A stretch of DNA of 64,000 bases, taken from Enterocloster aldenensis (GTDB taxonomy: Bacteria; Bacillota; Clostridia; Lachnospirales; Lachnospiraceae). Every line of letters starts with the position of its first letter. Position 1 is the stretch's first letter. The DNA is taken from assembly GCF_003434055.1 (NCBI RefSeq), contig NZ_QVEX01000006.1, positions 124,001 through 188,000 of the forward strand, written 5' to 3'. Below are positions 34,645-42,927 of the stretch, piece after piece. The notes under the pieces are model-generated. The model saw nothing but the letters and a program-made list of their open reading frames with translations, was not told the DNA's origin and did no database searches. Both the position numbers and the translations under genes were made by a program.

Positions 34645-36796
34645 TATAGTACAGGTTCTTTCCCCTGTCTTTTGCAGTATACAGGGCCGCGTCCGCTATC
34701 CGGAACAATTCCTCATAGGACATCTGCCCGCCTTTTGCAAGGACAATCCCCATGCTGCAGGTGGCGTTAAAGTCCGGATTCTCCTTAAGGGCCGTATAAA
34801 TCCGCGCAGCCGACCCTGCCGCCTGGGTCCTGTCCTTTACCCCTGACATTAACATCATGAACTCATCGCCCCCAATCCGTCCCGCTATATCGTCCTGGCG
34901 GATGCAGCCCAGAAGGGTTGCGCCAAAGGCTTTCAGCACGGCGTCGCCAGCCTGGTGGCCCTGTTCGTCATTAATATGCTTAAAGTCATCCAGGTCCATG
35001 ACAAAAAGGGCAAGGTCCTTTCCATCGGCATCCTCAATGCAGGCACGGCAGAGCTCCTCTGTGGTGGTTTTATTTTTCAGACCTGTCAGCAGGTCTGTCT
35101 GGGCTTTGCGGCGCAGCTACTTCTGCATGGCAATGGCTGCCTTCAGCTCCTCATTCTTTTTCTGCAGGATCAGGTTCTGCAGCTTCTGGTGCCTGCTGTC
35201 ATAGCTTATGAAAATGATTCCCATGGCCATAAGCGATATGGCTACCACCGTGACAGCAAACTGTACCGGATAGGTGCGCACAAAGTAACTGAATCCCTTG
35301 GGCTCCCCGGCAGACAGGACGGTCCTGTAGATTGCCTCATCAATGGGGCTGGAACCGGCCTTGGCAATGGTCTTTGTGAGGACCTGGACCAGCAGCGGGT
35401 CAGCCTTTTTTGTCACGGCCATGTACACCGGTGCGCTGACCGTGTTTCCATCCACCACCAAGAGCCTGGTCCCCAGCATGTTCCGGTCGGCTGAGAGCTT
35501 AATGGAGGAAATCATGGCGCAGTCCGCGGTCCCGTCCTCCACTGCCTTCAGGCATTCCTTCGGCGATTCAAAGGTCAGCACCTCCCACAGGGGGTATTTC
35601 TTCTGCAGCAGCTCCAGCAGGCCCTGCGCCTGTTCCGCCACGGCAATCCGCTGATGGGAGGACAGGTTCAGCGCCTCGTCCCGTTTGCCCACCAGGCTGA
35701 AGCTGCAGCTGTAATACGGCGAAGTATAGGACAGGCCTTTCCCCTCATTGTCCAGACGGTTCCTGAATACGCCCATGATTGCCTGGGCGTCTTCTATGGC
35801 AGCGCCGTCCTTAAGGGAACTGCCCAAAACGCCGGGCACGAAGTCAAACTGAAGGCCGCTTATCTTCCCAAGGTATTTCATGTAATCCACAAAGGCGCCC
35901 CTGCACGCCTTGTCCTGCCTGTCATACCATTCAAAGGGATAATCGTCCGGCGATATAAGCACGGTCACGGGGCCGCTGCCCTGGATGAATTGTATTTCCT
36001 CACGTGTAAATTCCGCAAACCGGGCCTCCATGTCCCCGTAATATTTGTCGTAGAGCGTGGCTGAGTAGTAGGGATTTTCAATAAAGACCTGTTTGAGCGC
36101 CCGGTCCAGCCGTTCCATCAGGTCCGGACGCTTCACCGAGGTTATGAGATACGCCGGCATATAGTCAATCTTGGCCAGCAGCTTCTGATTGACATTGAAT
36201 TCCATGTTGCCGTTTATGATGGCATCTACGTTTTCACTGTCCAAGGCATCCATGAGCTGGGTGCCCGTGTCATACAGTGCGCTTTCATAGGTAAAGCCGT
36301 GGGTTTTTGCATAATCCTCAAACAGGCCGTTGAGGTAGTTGCCCTTTATCATACCCACCCGCAGACCGTCAAATCCTGCATAATCATCATAATACAGGCG
36401 CTCATCCGACCTGCGTCCTATAAGGGCAACAAAATCAAAGCAGCATTCATAGCTGCTGAACAGATAATCCTTTGCCCGCTCCTCACTGTACTCGGCGGGA
36501 AGGAGAAGTTCAATCTCCCCTGTCTTAAGCATCTTAAGGCACTGATCCCATGAGGCCTGTACATACTCGTATTCCCATCCCGCGTACCCTGCTATCTTAT
36601 CCAGGTACTCTGCCCCGTAGCCATAAGCTCGCCCATCCGGGCCTATCTGGATAAAGTTCCCTATATCCACACAGCCAACGCGTATCCTGTCCGCGGCCCT
36701 GGCAGGAAAGGCACAGGCCCCACTGACAGCCAGGGCCAAAAAAACGGTAATCCATATATATTTGATGTATCTCCTGCGCTCCCTCATACCACCCAC
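34613..36796 (-). pseudogene. Sensor diguanylate cyclase (tandem SBP_bac_3 + TM + GGDEF) interrupted by an in-frame amber codon
   Basis: The first open segment (35117-36796, 559 residues) has a signal peptide or anchor, two extracellular SBP_bac_3 domains (about 35-255 and 265-495) and a membrane helix (about 515-540) followed by a coiled linker ending in AMQK. A single TAG at 35117-35119 interrupts it. The same frame continues for 39 codons and then 128 more, giving LRRKAQTDLLTGLKNK, the GGDEF fold, and the motif AGRIGGDEFMML. No frameshift is needed to join them. Without readthrough the product lacks the cyclase. The start may be GTG 36796 or ATG 36787. The TAG could be a C-to-T change from CAG. 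Confidence 0.88.
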
Positions 36797-36916
36797 CCAG
36801 CATGTTATAATTTTTCCTGCAAATCATTAACTAGATTATAACATGGCACCAGGGGGGATGCCAGTATTTCGTACAAAAAGGCGTAAAATAACAATCTGTT
36901 AATGGGTACAGGAACA

Positions 36917-36962
36917 GAATACAGGCCGTCAGCTACGTAACCAGTGCTGACGGCCTGTATTC
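36917..36962 (-). terminator. Perfect 17-bp hairpin after the DapA-family gene
   Basis: GAATACAGGCCGTCAGC and its exact complement GCTGACGGCCTGTATTC surround a 12-nt loop. It ends the garR-like/dapA-like transcript; the T-tract is poor on the minus strand (TGTTCC), better on the plus (TTTT). Confidence 0.65.
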
Positions 36963-37013
36963 TTTTAAACTATGGAGTAATCGAATCCGCACAAGGCGGC
37001 GGTAAATAATCCG

Positions 37014-37913
37014 TTAGATAAGGCCTGCCTTCTCCATCTCAGCCTTAATCCGGTCCAATACAGGACCTTCCGGGGTCGCCAGGTTAGGCGTATAGGGCAG
37101 CCCGATGTTCCGGCCCCTTAAGTTAGCCATGTCCTTTGCCGCCACAGGGAAGCTTGCCCCGTCCATGGAAAGCCTTACGGGATTCAGCTTGAACTGGGCT
37201 TCCAGTGAACCGGCAAGGTCACCGGCAACGTACTTGTTGTACACATCCACAATCAGCTCGGGCATGAAGTTGGCCGCGGTACATACCCCGCCCACAGCGC
37301 CGTGGCACATGGATGCATATAACAGGGTATCCTTTCCGCCAAATACCTTAAATCCAACGTCACGTGTCCTGCGGATGAATTCAGATGTCTGGGTGATATC
37401 GCCGCTGGTGTCCTTCATTCCCACGATATTGGGAATCTCGTGGGCAAGGCGCTCCACCAGCCCGGCGGACATGGTATAGTTAACACGGCCCGGGTTATTG
37501 TAAAGCAGCACAGGTGTCTCCGGCACGGCCTCTGCAATGGTCTTAAAGTGGAGGAACAGCTCCGCCTCTGTCGGTTTTAGGAACATGGGCTGGAGTACGG
37601 AGATACCGGCAGCGCCGCAGGCAGCAGCCATTTTCGCAAGCCTGCAGCATTTCTTAGTGCTGATCGCACCGATTCCAAAGTACACGGGGACCCGTCCGCC
37701 CGCCTGGTCAATCATGATTTTAAGGCCGCGCTCCATCTCATCTTCTTCAATCACATAGAACTCGCCGTTGCTGCCAAATGCCAGGATGCCCAGCACGCCG
37801 CCGTCAATCACATAATTAACCTGGTCCCTTAACTTGGCCTCATCAATGAACTCGTTCTCATTGATCGGGGTGAGGATGGGGACAATGACACCCTTGATAA
37901 AATCTGTATTCAT
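37014..37913 (-). CDS. Dihydrodipicolinate synthase/N-acetylneuraminate lyase family protein
   Basis: A class I aldolase-fold enzyme of 299 residues. The Schiff-base lysine is in NIVGMKDTSGD, the catalytic tyrosine in VLLYNNPGRVNYTMS, and the N-terminal substrate loop reads GSNGEFYVIEEDE. True DapA usually has GTTGE and a dap gene context; here the partner is a GarR-like reductase and a PrpR-type regulator. A catabolic 2-keto-3-deoxy acid lyase or dehydratase is therefore more likely. The exact substrate cannot be read from the sequence. It follows garR by 23 nt. Confidence 0.9.
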   Translation of the reverse strand: MNTDFIKGVIVPILTPINENEFIDEAKLRDQVNYVIDGGVLGILAFGSNGEFYVIEEDEMERGLKIMIDQAGGRVPVYFGIGAISTKKCCRLAKMAAACGAAGISVLQPMFLKPTEAELFLHFKTIAEAVPETPVLLYNNPGRVNYTMSAGLVERLAHEIPNIVGMKDTSGDITQTSEFIRRTRDVGFKVFGGKDTLLYASMCHGAVGGVCTAANFMPELIVDVYNKYVAGDLAGSLEAQFKLNPVRLSMDGASFPVAAKDMANLRGRNIGLPYTPNLATPEGPVLDRIKAEMEKAGLI

Positions 37914-37936
37914 GACGCTTCTCCTTTTAGGCCTGA

Positions 37937-38821
37937 TTATGACTCTACTGTGGTATTGGCAATCTTCTCATAATATTTGACAATGCTGGAATGGTCTTCC
38001 TTCTCATAGCCGTCCGCTTTTAATCCCTGCATGATTTCCATCAGCTGTCCTGTTAACGGAACCGGTGAGCTGATTGCATGCGCAGCGTTCAGGGCATTGT
38101 TCAGGTCCTTGATATGCAGCTCGATGCGGAAACCCGGCTTAAAGTTCCTGCTAAGCATCATGGGAGCCTTTGCGTCCATGACAGTGGATCCAGCCAGTCC
38201 GCCCCGGATGGCCTGGTATACCAGTTCCGGGTCAGTGCCTGCCTTCTTGGCAAATGTAAGCGCTTCAGACACAGCCGCGATATTGACGGCAACCACAATC
38301 TGGTTCGCCAGCTTGGCAACATTGCCGCTTCCCAGCTCGCCTACATAAACAACAGAGCCAGCCATTACCATCAGCATGTCATAATACTTGTCAAACAGCT
38401 CCTTTTTGCCTCCCACCATAACGGACAGGGTTCCGTCAATTGCCTTTGGCTCTCCGCCGGATACAGGGGCATCCAGCATGTCAATGCCCTTCTTGGCCAG
38501 CTCCGCGCCAATGGCCTTGCTCTCCGTTGGGTCGATGGAACTCATATCGATTACAACCGTGCCCGGCTTTGCGCCGTCGGCAACGCCGTTCTCGCCTAAT
38601 ACGGCCGCACGCACGTGTGGGGAGTTGGGAACCATGGTGATGATGACCTCACACTGCTTTGCAACCTCCTTACCGCTGTTCACGGCAGCGGCGCCGCATG
38701 CCACCACTTCGCCCACAGCGTCCTTATTAAAATCAAAAACAACCAGTTCATAACCAGCTTTTAATAAATTCTTGCTCATTGGCTTGCCCATGATGCCTAA
38801 TCCGATAAAACCTACTTTCAT
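37937..38821 (-). CDS. 2-hydroxy-3-oxopropionate reductase / 3-hydroxyisobutyrate dehydrogenase family (GarR-like)
   Basis: NAD(P)-dependent beta-hydroxyacid dehydrogenase of 294 residues: N-terminal dinucleotide motif VGFIGLGIMGKPMSKNLL, substrate motif DAPVSGGEPKAIDGTLS, and the catalytic lysine segment GSGNVAKLANQIVVA. The sequence fits tartronate semialdehyde reductase best, which would give glycerate from sugar-acid breakdown, but other beta-hydroxyacids are possible. First gene of a two-gene operon with the DapA-family lyase, behind a sigma-70-type promoter. Confidence 0.9.
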   Translation of the reverse strand: MKVGFIGLGIMGKPMSKNLLKAGYELVVFDFNKDAVGEVVACGAAAVNSGKEVAKQCEVIITMVPNSPHVRAAVLGENGVADGAKPGTVVIDMSSIDPTESKAIGAELAKKGIDMLDAPVSGGEPKAIDGTLSVMVGGKKELFDKYYDMLMVMAGSVVYVGELGSGNVAKLANQIVVAVNIAAVSEALTFAKKAGTDPELVYQAIRGGLAGSTVMDAKAPMMLSRNFKPGFRIELHIKDLNNALNAAHAISSPVPLTGQLMEIMQGLKADGYEKEDHSSIVKYYEKIANTTVES

Positions 38822-38885
38822 CTCGTTACCTCACCTTTCAGATTGAATTATTAGCGACTTAACACTATCAGTGACCTATGAACAC

Positions 38886-38914
38886 ATTATAGCGGAGCCT
38901 GCCTGTTCCCACAA
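38886..38914 (-). promoter_or_regulatory. Promoter of garR-like/dapA-like operon with overlapping palindrome
   Basis: TTGTGG (38914-38909), 17-nt spacer, TATAAT (38891-38886). The palindrome ACAAT-N4-ATTGT (38911-38924) overlaps the -35 box and is a candidate operator. No sigma-54 promoter (TGGCAC-N5-TTGC) is visible. Confidence 0.65.
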
Positions 38915-38927
38915 TTGGCATTGTCAA

Positions 38928-38960
38928 TGAAAAAAGCGGCTTATTTTATACAAGCCGCCC
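38928..38960 (-). terminator. Terminator after the PrpR-like regulator
   Basis: On the minus strand GCGGCTT and AAGCCGC enclose GTATAAAAT and are followed by TTTTTT. It lies 33 nt past the stop at 38994. Confidence 0.85.
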
Positions 38961-38993
38961 ATTGTTTCAAATATGATTTCATAGTTGAAATAT

Positions 38994-40913
38994 TTATTTC
39001 GTTTTCGTTTCAAACGAATCGATATTGTATTTCTTCATCTTCCTCCAGAGGGTTGCCTTGCTTATGTTCAGGCTGTCAGCAGTGCGTTCCCGGTTCCCAT
39101 TAAACCTTGCAAGGGCCTGGCGTATCAGCCGTTCCTCTTCTCCGCGGATGGGTCCTGACAGGCCGGAAGGCACACTGTCCTCTTGTATCCTGCTTTGTTC
39201 CGGGTAAAGCCGGTCATGGAGGCTGCGCACCATTATCTCATCAATGCTTCTCTTTTCCGCTGTCAGCACCAGCCGGTTCATATAGGCTTCCAGCTGCACC
39301 CGGTTGCCGGGCCAGTCATATTCCATGAGGCACTTAAGGGCTCCCCTGGTCAGCACATGGTACCTGCCGTATTTGTCACAGCATTCCTTCAGAAGTGCAT
39401 CTGCCAAGAATTCCATGTCTTCCGGGCGTTTCCTTAAGGGTGGGATACACAGTGTCAGCCCGCTGAGCAGATACAGCAGATCCTTCCTGAACCTGCCTGC
39501 CCCGGCCAGGTTCCATAATCCCTCCAGGTCCATGGTGCTGGAGGCCATGATACGAACATCAAAGCGCACGGTCCTGGCAAAATCCCTGCTGCTGGTTTTA
39601 TACCGTATCAGCTGGCAGAGGCTAAACTGGTTGGAAAGGGACATCTGTTCCACGTCCTCGATATAGATGGTGCCCTGGCCAGCCAGGAACACGGCGCCCT
39701 TATCCCCGAATATCATGCTGTGCTGCTCTGTCCCTGAAAGCCCGCTTAAGGAAAGGGAGAAAAATGCCCCGTCATTATATAATCCCGCATTGTGCATGCT
39801 TTCTGCCAGCAGGCGCTGCTCCGTGCCGGTCTCACCAAGGATCAGTACAGGCAGTTCTGACTGGGAATACAGTCTGGCCAGATGCACACAGTCCTCCATT
39901 GCTTTTGAGTGCTGAAGCACGGACTGGAAACATCGCCTGGCAATCAGACCAGGAGGTTTTAACTGACTGTCCTTCACGCTGTTCTGCCGTTCCCCGGCCA
40001 ACCTCTGGCGTTTGACTTTATGGCAGGTCAGGATGGCGCCTTCTGTCTCATCCCCCACCCTTACCGGTGCCAGGATGGCAAAAACAGCCGTACTGCCGGC
40101 CTGCATGAAGGAGGAATAACTCTCCTGCCTTCCTTCCAGGACCTCTGTCAGCCTTCCATGGTCAATATCCTTAAATACATCTTCCATCCTCCTGCCGGCC
40201 ACCTGTTCCCCGTCCTGCCCCAGGATATCCTTCATCACAGGATTCACGGCCGTAATCACGCCGTCCTTGTCCATGTTGACCACGCCGTTAAAGGAATAAT
40301 CCAACAGCGTTTCAATCTGGGCATTGCTCCTCTTTTCCGCTCCCATGGCAAAGTCCATGTTCTCCGCCATGGCAAATGCGGTGCGCAGGGAATCCTCTGT
40401 CATGGACAGGAACAGGGACGGGCATCCGGCCTCCTTTGCAGTTCCCACCGCCACATCCCCTCCAATCACCAGGTCGGCGCCCTCCTCAATGGCCAGCCTG
40501 GACTGTTCCTTAAGTCCTGCACCGTTGGAGGCAAAGTAGGTCCTCAGCCTGATATCATAGATAGTCTCAAAGTATGACATGTCGCAGAACATGTTCTTCA
40601 CGCCCACCACCGCGATGACCGGCATTTCTTTTCCCACAATCTGTTTGGCCTTCACCACAAGCAGGGCCATCTCCTGGGCCGTGACAACTATCTCAACCAC
40701 GGGTATGTCCGTGTACTGCTTGATGACGGAGGCCTGAAGGCCTCTGGCAATCAGGATGGTGGCTCCGGCCGCAATGGCATTCCTGGCCTCCACCACAGCA
40801 TTTTCAGTCTGGATGACGCGCATGTCGCTGACCGCATACTTTTTTTCCTGAAGAATATTATGGGCCTGGTAAAGCATTTCTTCCCTTGGCACCAGCAGGA
40901 CAATCTTTCCCAT
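38994..40913 (-). CDS. PrpR-type transcriptional regulator with degenerate sigma-54 AAA+ domain
   Basis: 639 residues: PrpR N-terminal sensor domain (about 1-195), PAS domain (about 200-305: YSFNGVVNMDKDGVITAVNPVM), AAA+ domain (about 335-560) and a Fis-type HTH (about 595-635: RERTADSLNISKATLWRKMKKY). The AAA+ part is degenerate. Walker A reads GETGTEQRLL where GESGTGKE is expected, the GAFTGA sigma-54 contact loop is absent, and Walker B reads IYIEDVEQM. The rest of the fold (DVRIMASST, FRKDLLYLLSGLTLCIPPLRKR) is kept. It probably binds DNA and effector but does not remodel sigma-54. ATG 40913 follows GGAGGGGG. Confidence 0.88.
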   Translation of the reverse strand: MGKIVLLVPREEMLYQAHNILQEKKYAVSDMRVIQTENAVVEARNAIAAGATILIARGLQASVIKQYTDIPVVEIVVTAQEMALLVVKAKQIVGKEMPVIAVVGVKNMFCDMSYFETIYDIRLRTYFASNGAGLKEQSRLAIEEGADLVIGGDVAVGTAKEAGCPSLFLSMTEDSLRTAFAMAENMDFAMGAEKRSNAQIETLLDYSFNGVVNMDKDGVITAVNPVMKDILGQDGEQVAGRRMEDVFKDIDHGRLTEVLEGRQESYSSFMQAGSTAVFAILAPVRVGDETEGAILTCHKVKRQRLAGERQNSVKDSQLKPPGLIARRCFQSVLQHSKAMEDCVHLARLYSQSELPVLILGETGTEQRLLAESMHNAGLYNDGAFFSLSLSGLSGTEQHSMIFGDKGAVFLAGQGTIYIEDVEQMSLSNQFSLCQLIRYKTSSRDFARTVRFDVRIMASSTMDLEGLWNLAGAGRFRKDLLYLLSGLTLCIPPLRKRPEDMEFLADALLKECCDKYGRYHVLTRGALKCLMEYDWPGNRVQLEAYMNRLVLTAEKRSIDEIMVRSLHDRLYPEQSRIQEDSVPSGLSGPIRGEEERLIRQALARFNGNRERTADSLNISKATLWRKMKKYNIDSFETKTK

Positions 40914-40943
40914 GTATCCCCCTCCAATCACACGGACATCTGT

Positions 40944-41849
40944 TTACTTCTCCAGCCTTGTCTTCAGCACTTCCAGCCCGGCCAGTATCAGGCCGCCCAG
41001 AAGGAAGAACAGGATGCTGAATGTCTGAAGCCCCAAAGGCTCCATGGGAACATCCAGGGTAGTCGGTCCCTTGGTGATGGCATACAGCGAACCGATCATC
41101 AGGCCCAGGATGGCATAGATGGTCTGGGAGCGGTAACGCTCCAGGCACATTTTAATGGTTTTTATGATTCCCACGATTCCGGTGATGACACCCATGCCAA
41201 ACACCAACAGTATGGGTACGTAATTCAGGTTCATGTGAAGCAGTTCCTTCACGGCCCCGATAATGGGCACATAGATACCGAATATGAGAAGCAGCGTGGA
41301 ACCGGAAATGCCGGGCAGCACCATGGCGGTGATGGCTACCATGGCAGTAAGGAACACATATGCCACAAGGCCCATTGACAAATGTTCCACCGAGACATTC
41401 ATGCCCTGCCCGCCCGCCGGATTAAAATAGGAGATACAGAACACCAGCCCGATGCCAAGAACCGTGAACACCAGGTTCCCATATCTTCCCCGGATGGAAT
41501 CCTTCTCTTCCCGTATGACCATAGGCACCGCAAAAAAGGTAAGCCCCATGAACACGGAGCTAATCTCATATATATGTTCCTGGAACAGCCCTGACAACAC
41601 AAGCACGGACAGGCAGAATCCTGCCACCCATCCAACGCCTAATTTAAAAAGAAAGAAGAATGCCTGTTTCCTTCTGGCATTGTCCTTTCCCATCAAATCA
41701 TTTAATGAGTTAATGAACTCATCATAAAATCCAAGTAGAAAAGCAATGGTCCCCCCTGACACGCCCGGCACGCTGTCCGCCATGGCCATACAGAACCCCC
41801 TGATTCCGTTTAAAAGCACACAAATTCCCTCCTGTCGATTTCTCCCCAC
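40944..41849 (-). CDS. DUF368 family polyprenyl-phosphate transporter
   Basis: 301-residue membrane protein with about eight helices. The family signature is MADSVPGVSGGTIAFLLGFYDEFI near the N-terminus and its internal repeat MVLPGISGSTLLLIFGIYVPII near residue 180. DUF368 proteins (PopT) were recently shown to recycle undecaprenyl phosphate across the membrane together with or instead of DedA proteins. It ends 30 nt before the PrpR-like regulator and may be cotranscribed with it, although a functional link is not evident. Divergent from the MBL gene. Confidence 0.9.
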   Translation of the reverse strand: MGRNRQEGICVLLNGIRGFCMAMADSVPGVSGGTIAFLLGFYDEFINSLNDLMGKDNARRKQAFFFLFKLGVGWVAGFCLSVLVLSGLFQEHIYEISSVFMGLTFFAVPMVIREEKDSIRGRYGNLVFTVLGIGLVFCISYFNPAGGQGMNVSVEHLSMGLVAYVFLTAMVAITAMVLPGISGSTLLLIFGIYVPIIGAVKELLHMNLNYVPILLVFGMGVITGIVGIIKTIKMCLERYRSQTIYAILGLMIGSLYAITKGPTTLDVPMEPLGLQTFSILFFLLGGLILAGLEVLKTRLEK

Positions 41850-41962
41850 AATTATACATGAAATGTGGGGAATTTCAAGTAAAATATAAACCTGTATTTC
41901 ATTTTACCCTTTTATGTGATATCATAGTGCTAATTTAACCCATAAAAGCAAGGAGGTATAGT

Positions 41963-42856
41963 ATGTATGAACTGATACAGACCGGCAACAGAAGCTTCTA
42001 CATTAACTGTCCTGCCAAAATCGGCGTATTCCGGATAGATGGTTCACGGATATGTCTGATTGACAGCGGCAGCGACAAGGACGCCGGAAGGAAAGTACGT
42101 CAGATTATGGACAGGGAAGGATGGAGCCTGCACGCCATCATCAACACCCATTCCAATGCAGACCACATCGGCGGCAATAAATACCTGCAGCAGCAGACCG
42201 GCTGTAAGATTTACGCCAAAGGCGTGGAGGCGGCATTCACAAGCCATCCCCAACTGGAACCCGCTTTCCTGTACGGAGGTTATCCCTTCAAGGACCTGCG
42301 GCACAAATTCCTCATGGCCCCGGAAAGCCAGGTATGTGACATAAGCGCCATGGCGGAAGATGCTGCATTATCAGAACTGGAACTGATCCCGCTGCCAGGC
42401 CACTTTTTTGAGATGATTGGGGTGCGGACGCCGGACCAGACCGTCTTCCTGGCAGACTGCCTCAGCAGCCGGGCCACCCTTGACAAATACAAGGTATCCT
42501 TTATCTATGACGTGTCCTCCTATCTTCAGACCCTGGACCGGGTCATGGAAATGGACGCCCCGCTTTTTGTCCCGGCCCACGCCGAAGCAACGGACAGCAT
42601 CAAGGACCTTGCCATGTACAATAAGCAATGTGTCCATGAAATTGCCCTTAAGCTCCTTGACATCTGTACCACTCCCCAGACCTTTGAATCCGTCCTCAAG
42701 ACGGTATTTGATGATTATGGCCTGACCATGACCTTCCAGCAGCATGTATTGGTAGGCTCCACCATCCGCTCCTACCTTTCCTGGCTGAAGGATGAAGGCA
42801 GGCTTACTGCATACGTGGAAGGGAACCGGATGTTCTGGTCGGTATCCGATGAATGA
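41963..42856 (+). CDS. MBL-fold metallo-hydrolase
   Basis: 297 residues. The metal motif reads NTHSNADHIGGNKYL, so the usual HxHxDH is HxNxDH, the middle His being replaced by Asn. Further candidate ligands are the His in PLPGHFFEMIG, the Asp in VFLADCLSS and the His in FVPAHAEATD. The C-terminal third (about 205-297) resembles a winged-helix extension (TFQQHVLVGSTIRSYLSWLKDEGRLTAYVEGN). Substrate unknown. ATG 41963 follows AAGGAGG. One of the few plus-strand genes. Confidence 0.85.
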   Translation: MYELIQTGNRSFYINCPAKIGVFRIDGSRICLIDSGSDKDAGRKVRQIMDREGWSLHAIINTHSNADHIGGNKYLQQQTGCKIYAKGVEAAFTSHPQLEPAFLYGGYPFKDLRHKFLMAPESQVCDISAMAEDAALSELELIPLPGHFFEMIGVRTPDQTVFLADCLSSRATLDKYKVSFIYDVSSYLQTLDRVMEMDAPLFVPAHAEATDSIKDLAMYNKQCVHEIALKLLDICTTPQTFESVLKTVFDDYGLTMTFQQHVLVGSTIRSYLSWLKDEGRLTAYVEGNRMFWSVSDE

Positions 42857-42869
42857 GGAGGCCAGGACA

Positions 42870-42907
42870 GGCAGGGCTGTACAACCCGACGATTGTACGG
42901 CCCTGCC
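42870..42907. terminator. Hairpin between the convergent MBL and amt genes
   Basis: GGCAGGGC-T-GTACAA pairs with TTGTAC-G-GCCCTGCC. It can end both converging transcripts, though it has no clear T-run. The loop contains ACCCGACGATTG, nearly the same 12-mer as in the amt leader hairpin. Confidence 0.6.
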
Positions 42908-42927
42908 CAAAGCCAATCTCCTATTCG

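Noticed and set aside
35117..35119. Pyrrolysine or programmed readthrough at the amber codon
   Set aside because: No downstream stem or pyl context is visible; a plain nonsense change is the simpler explanation.
38922..38927. TTGACA as -35 box for the garR-like promoter
   Set aside because: It lies 30 nt from the TATAAT, too far for sigma-70; TTGTGG at 17 nt fits better.
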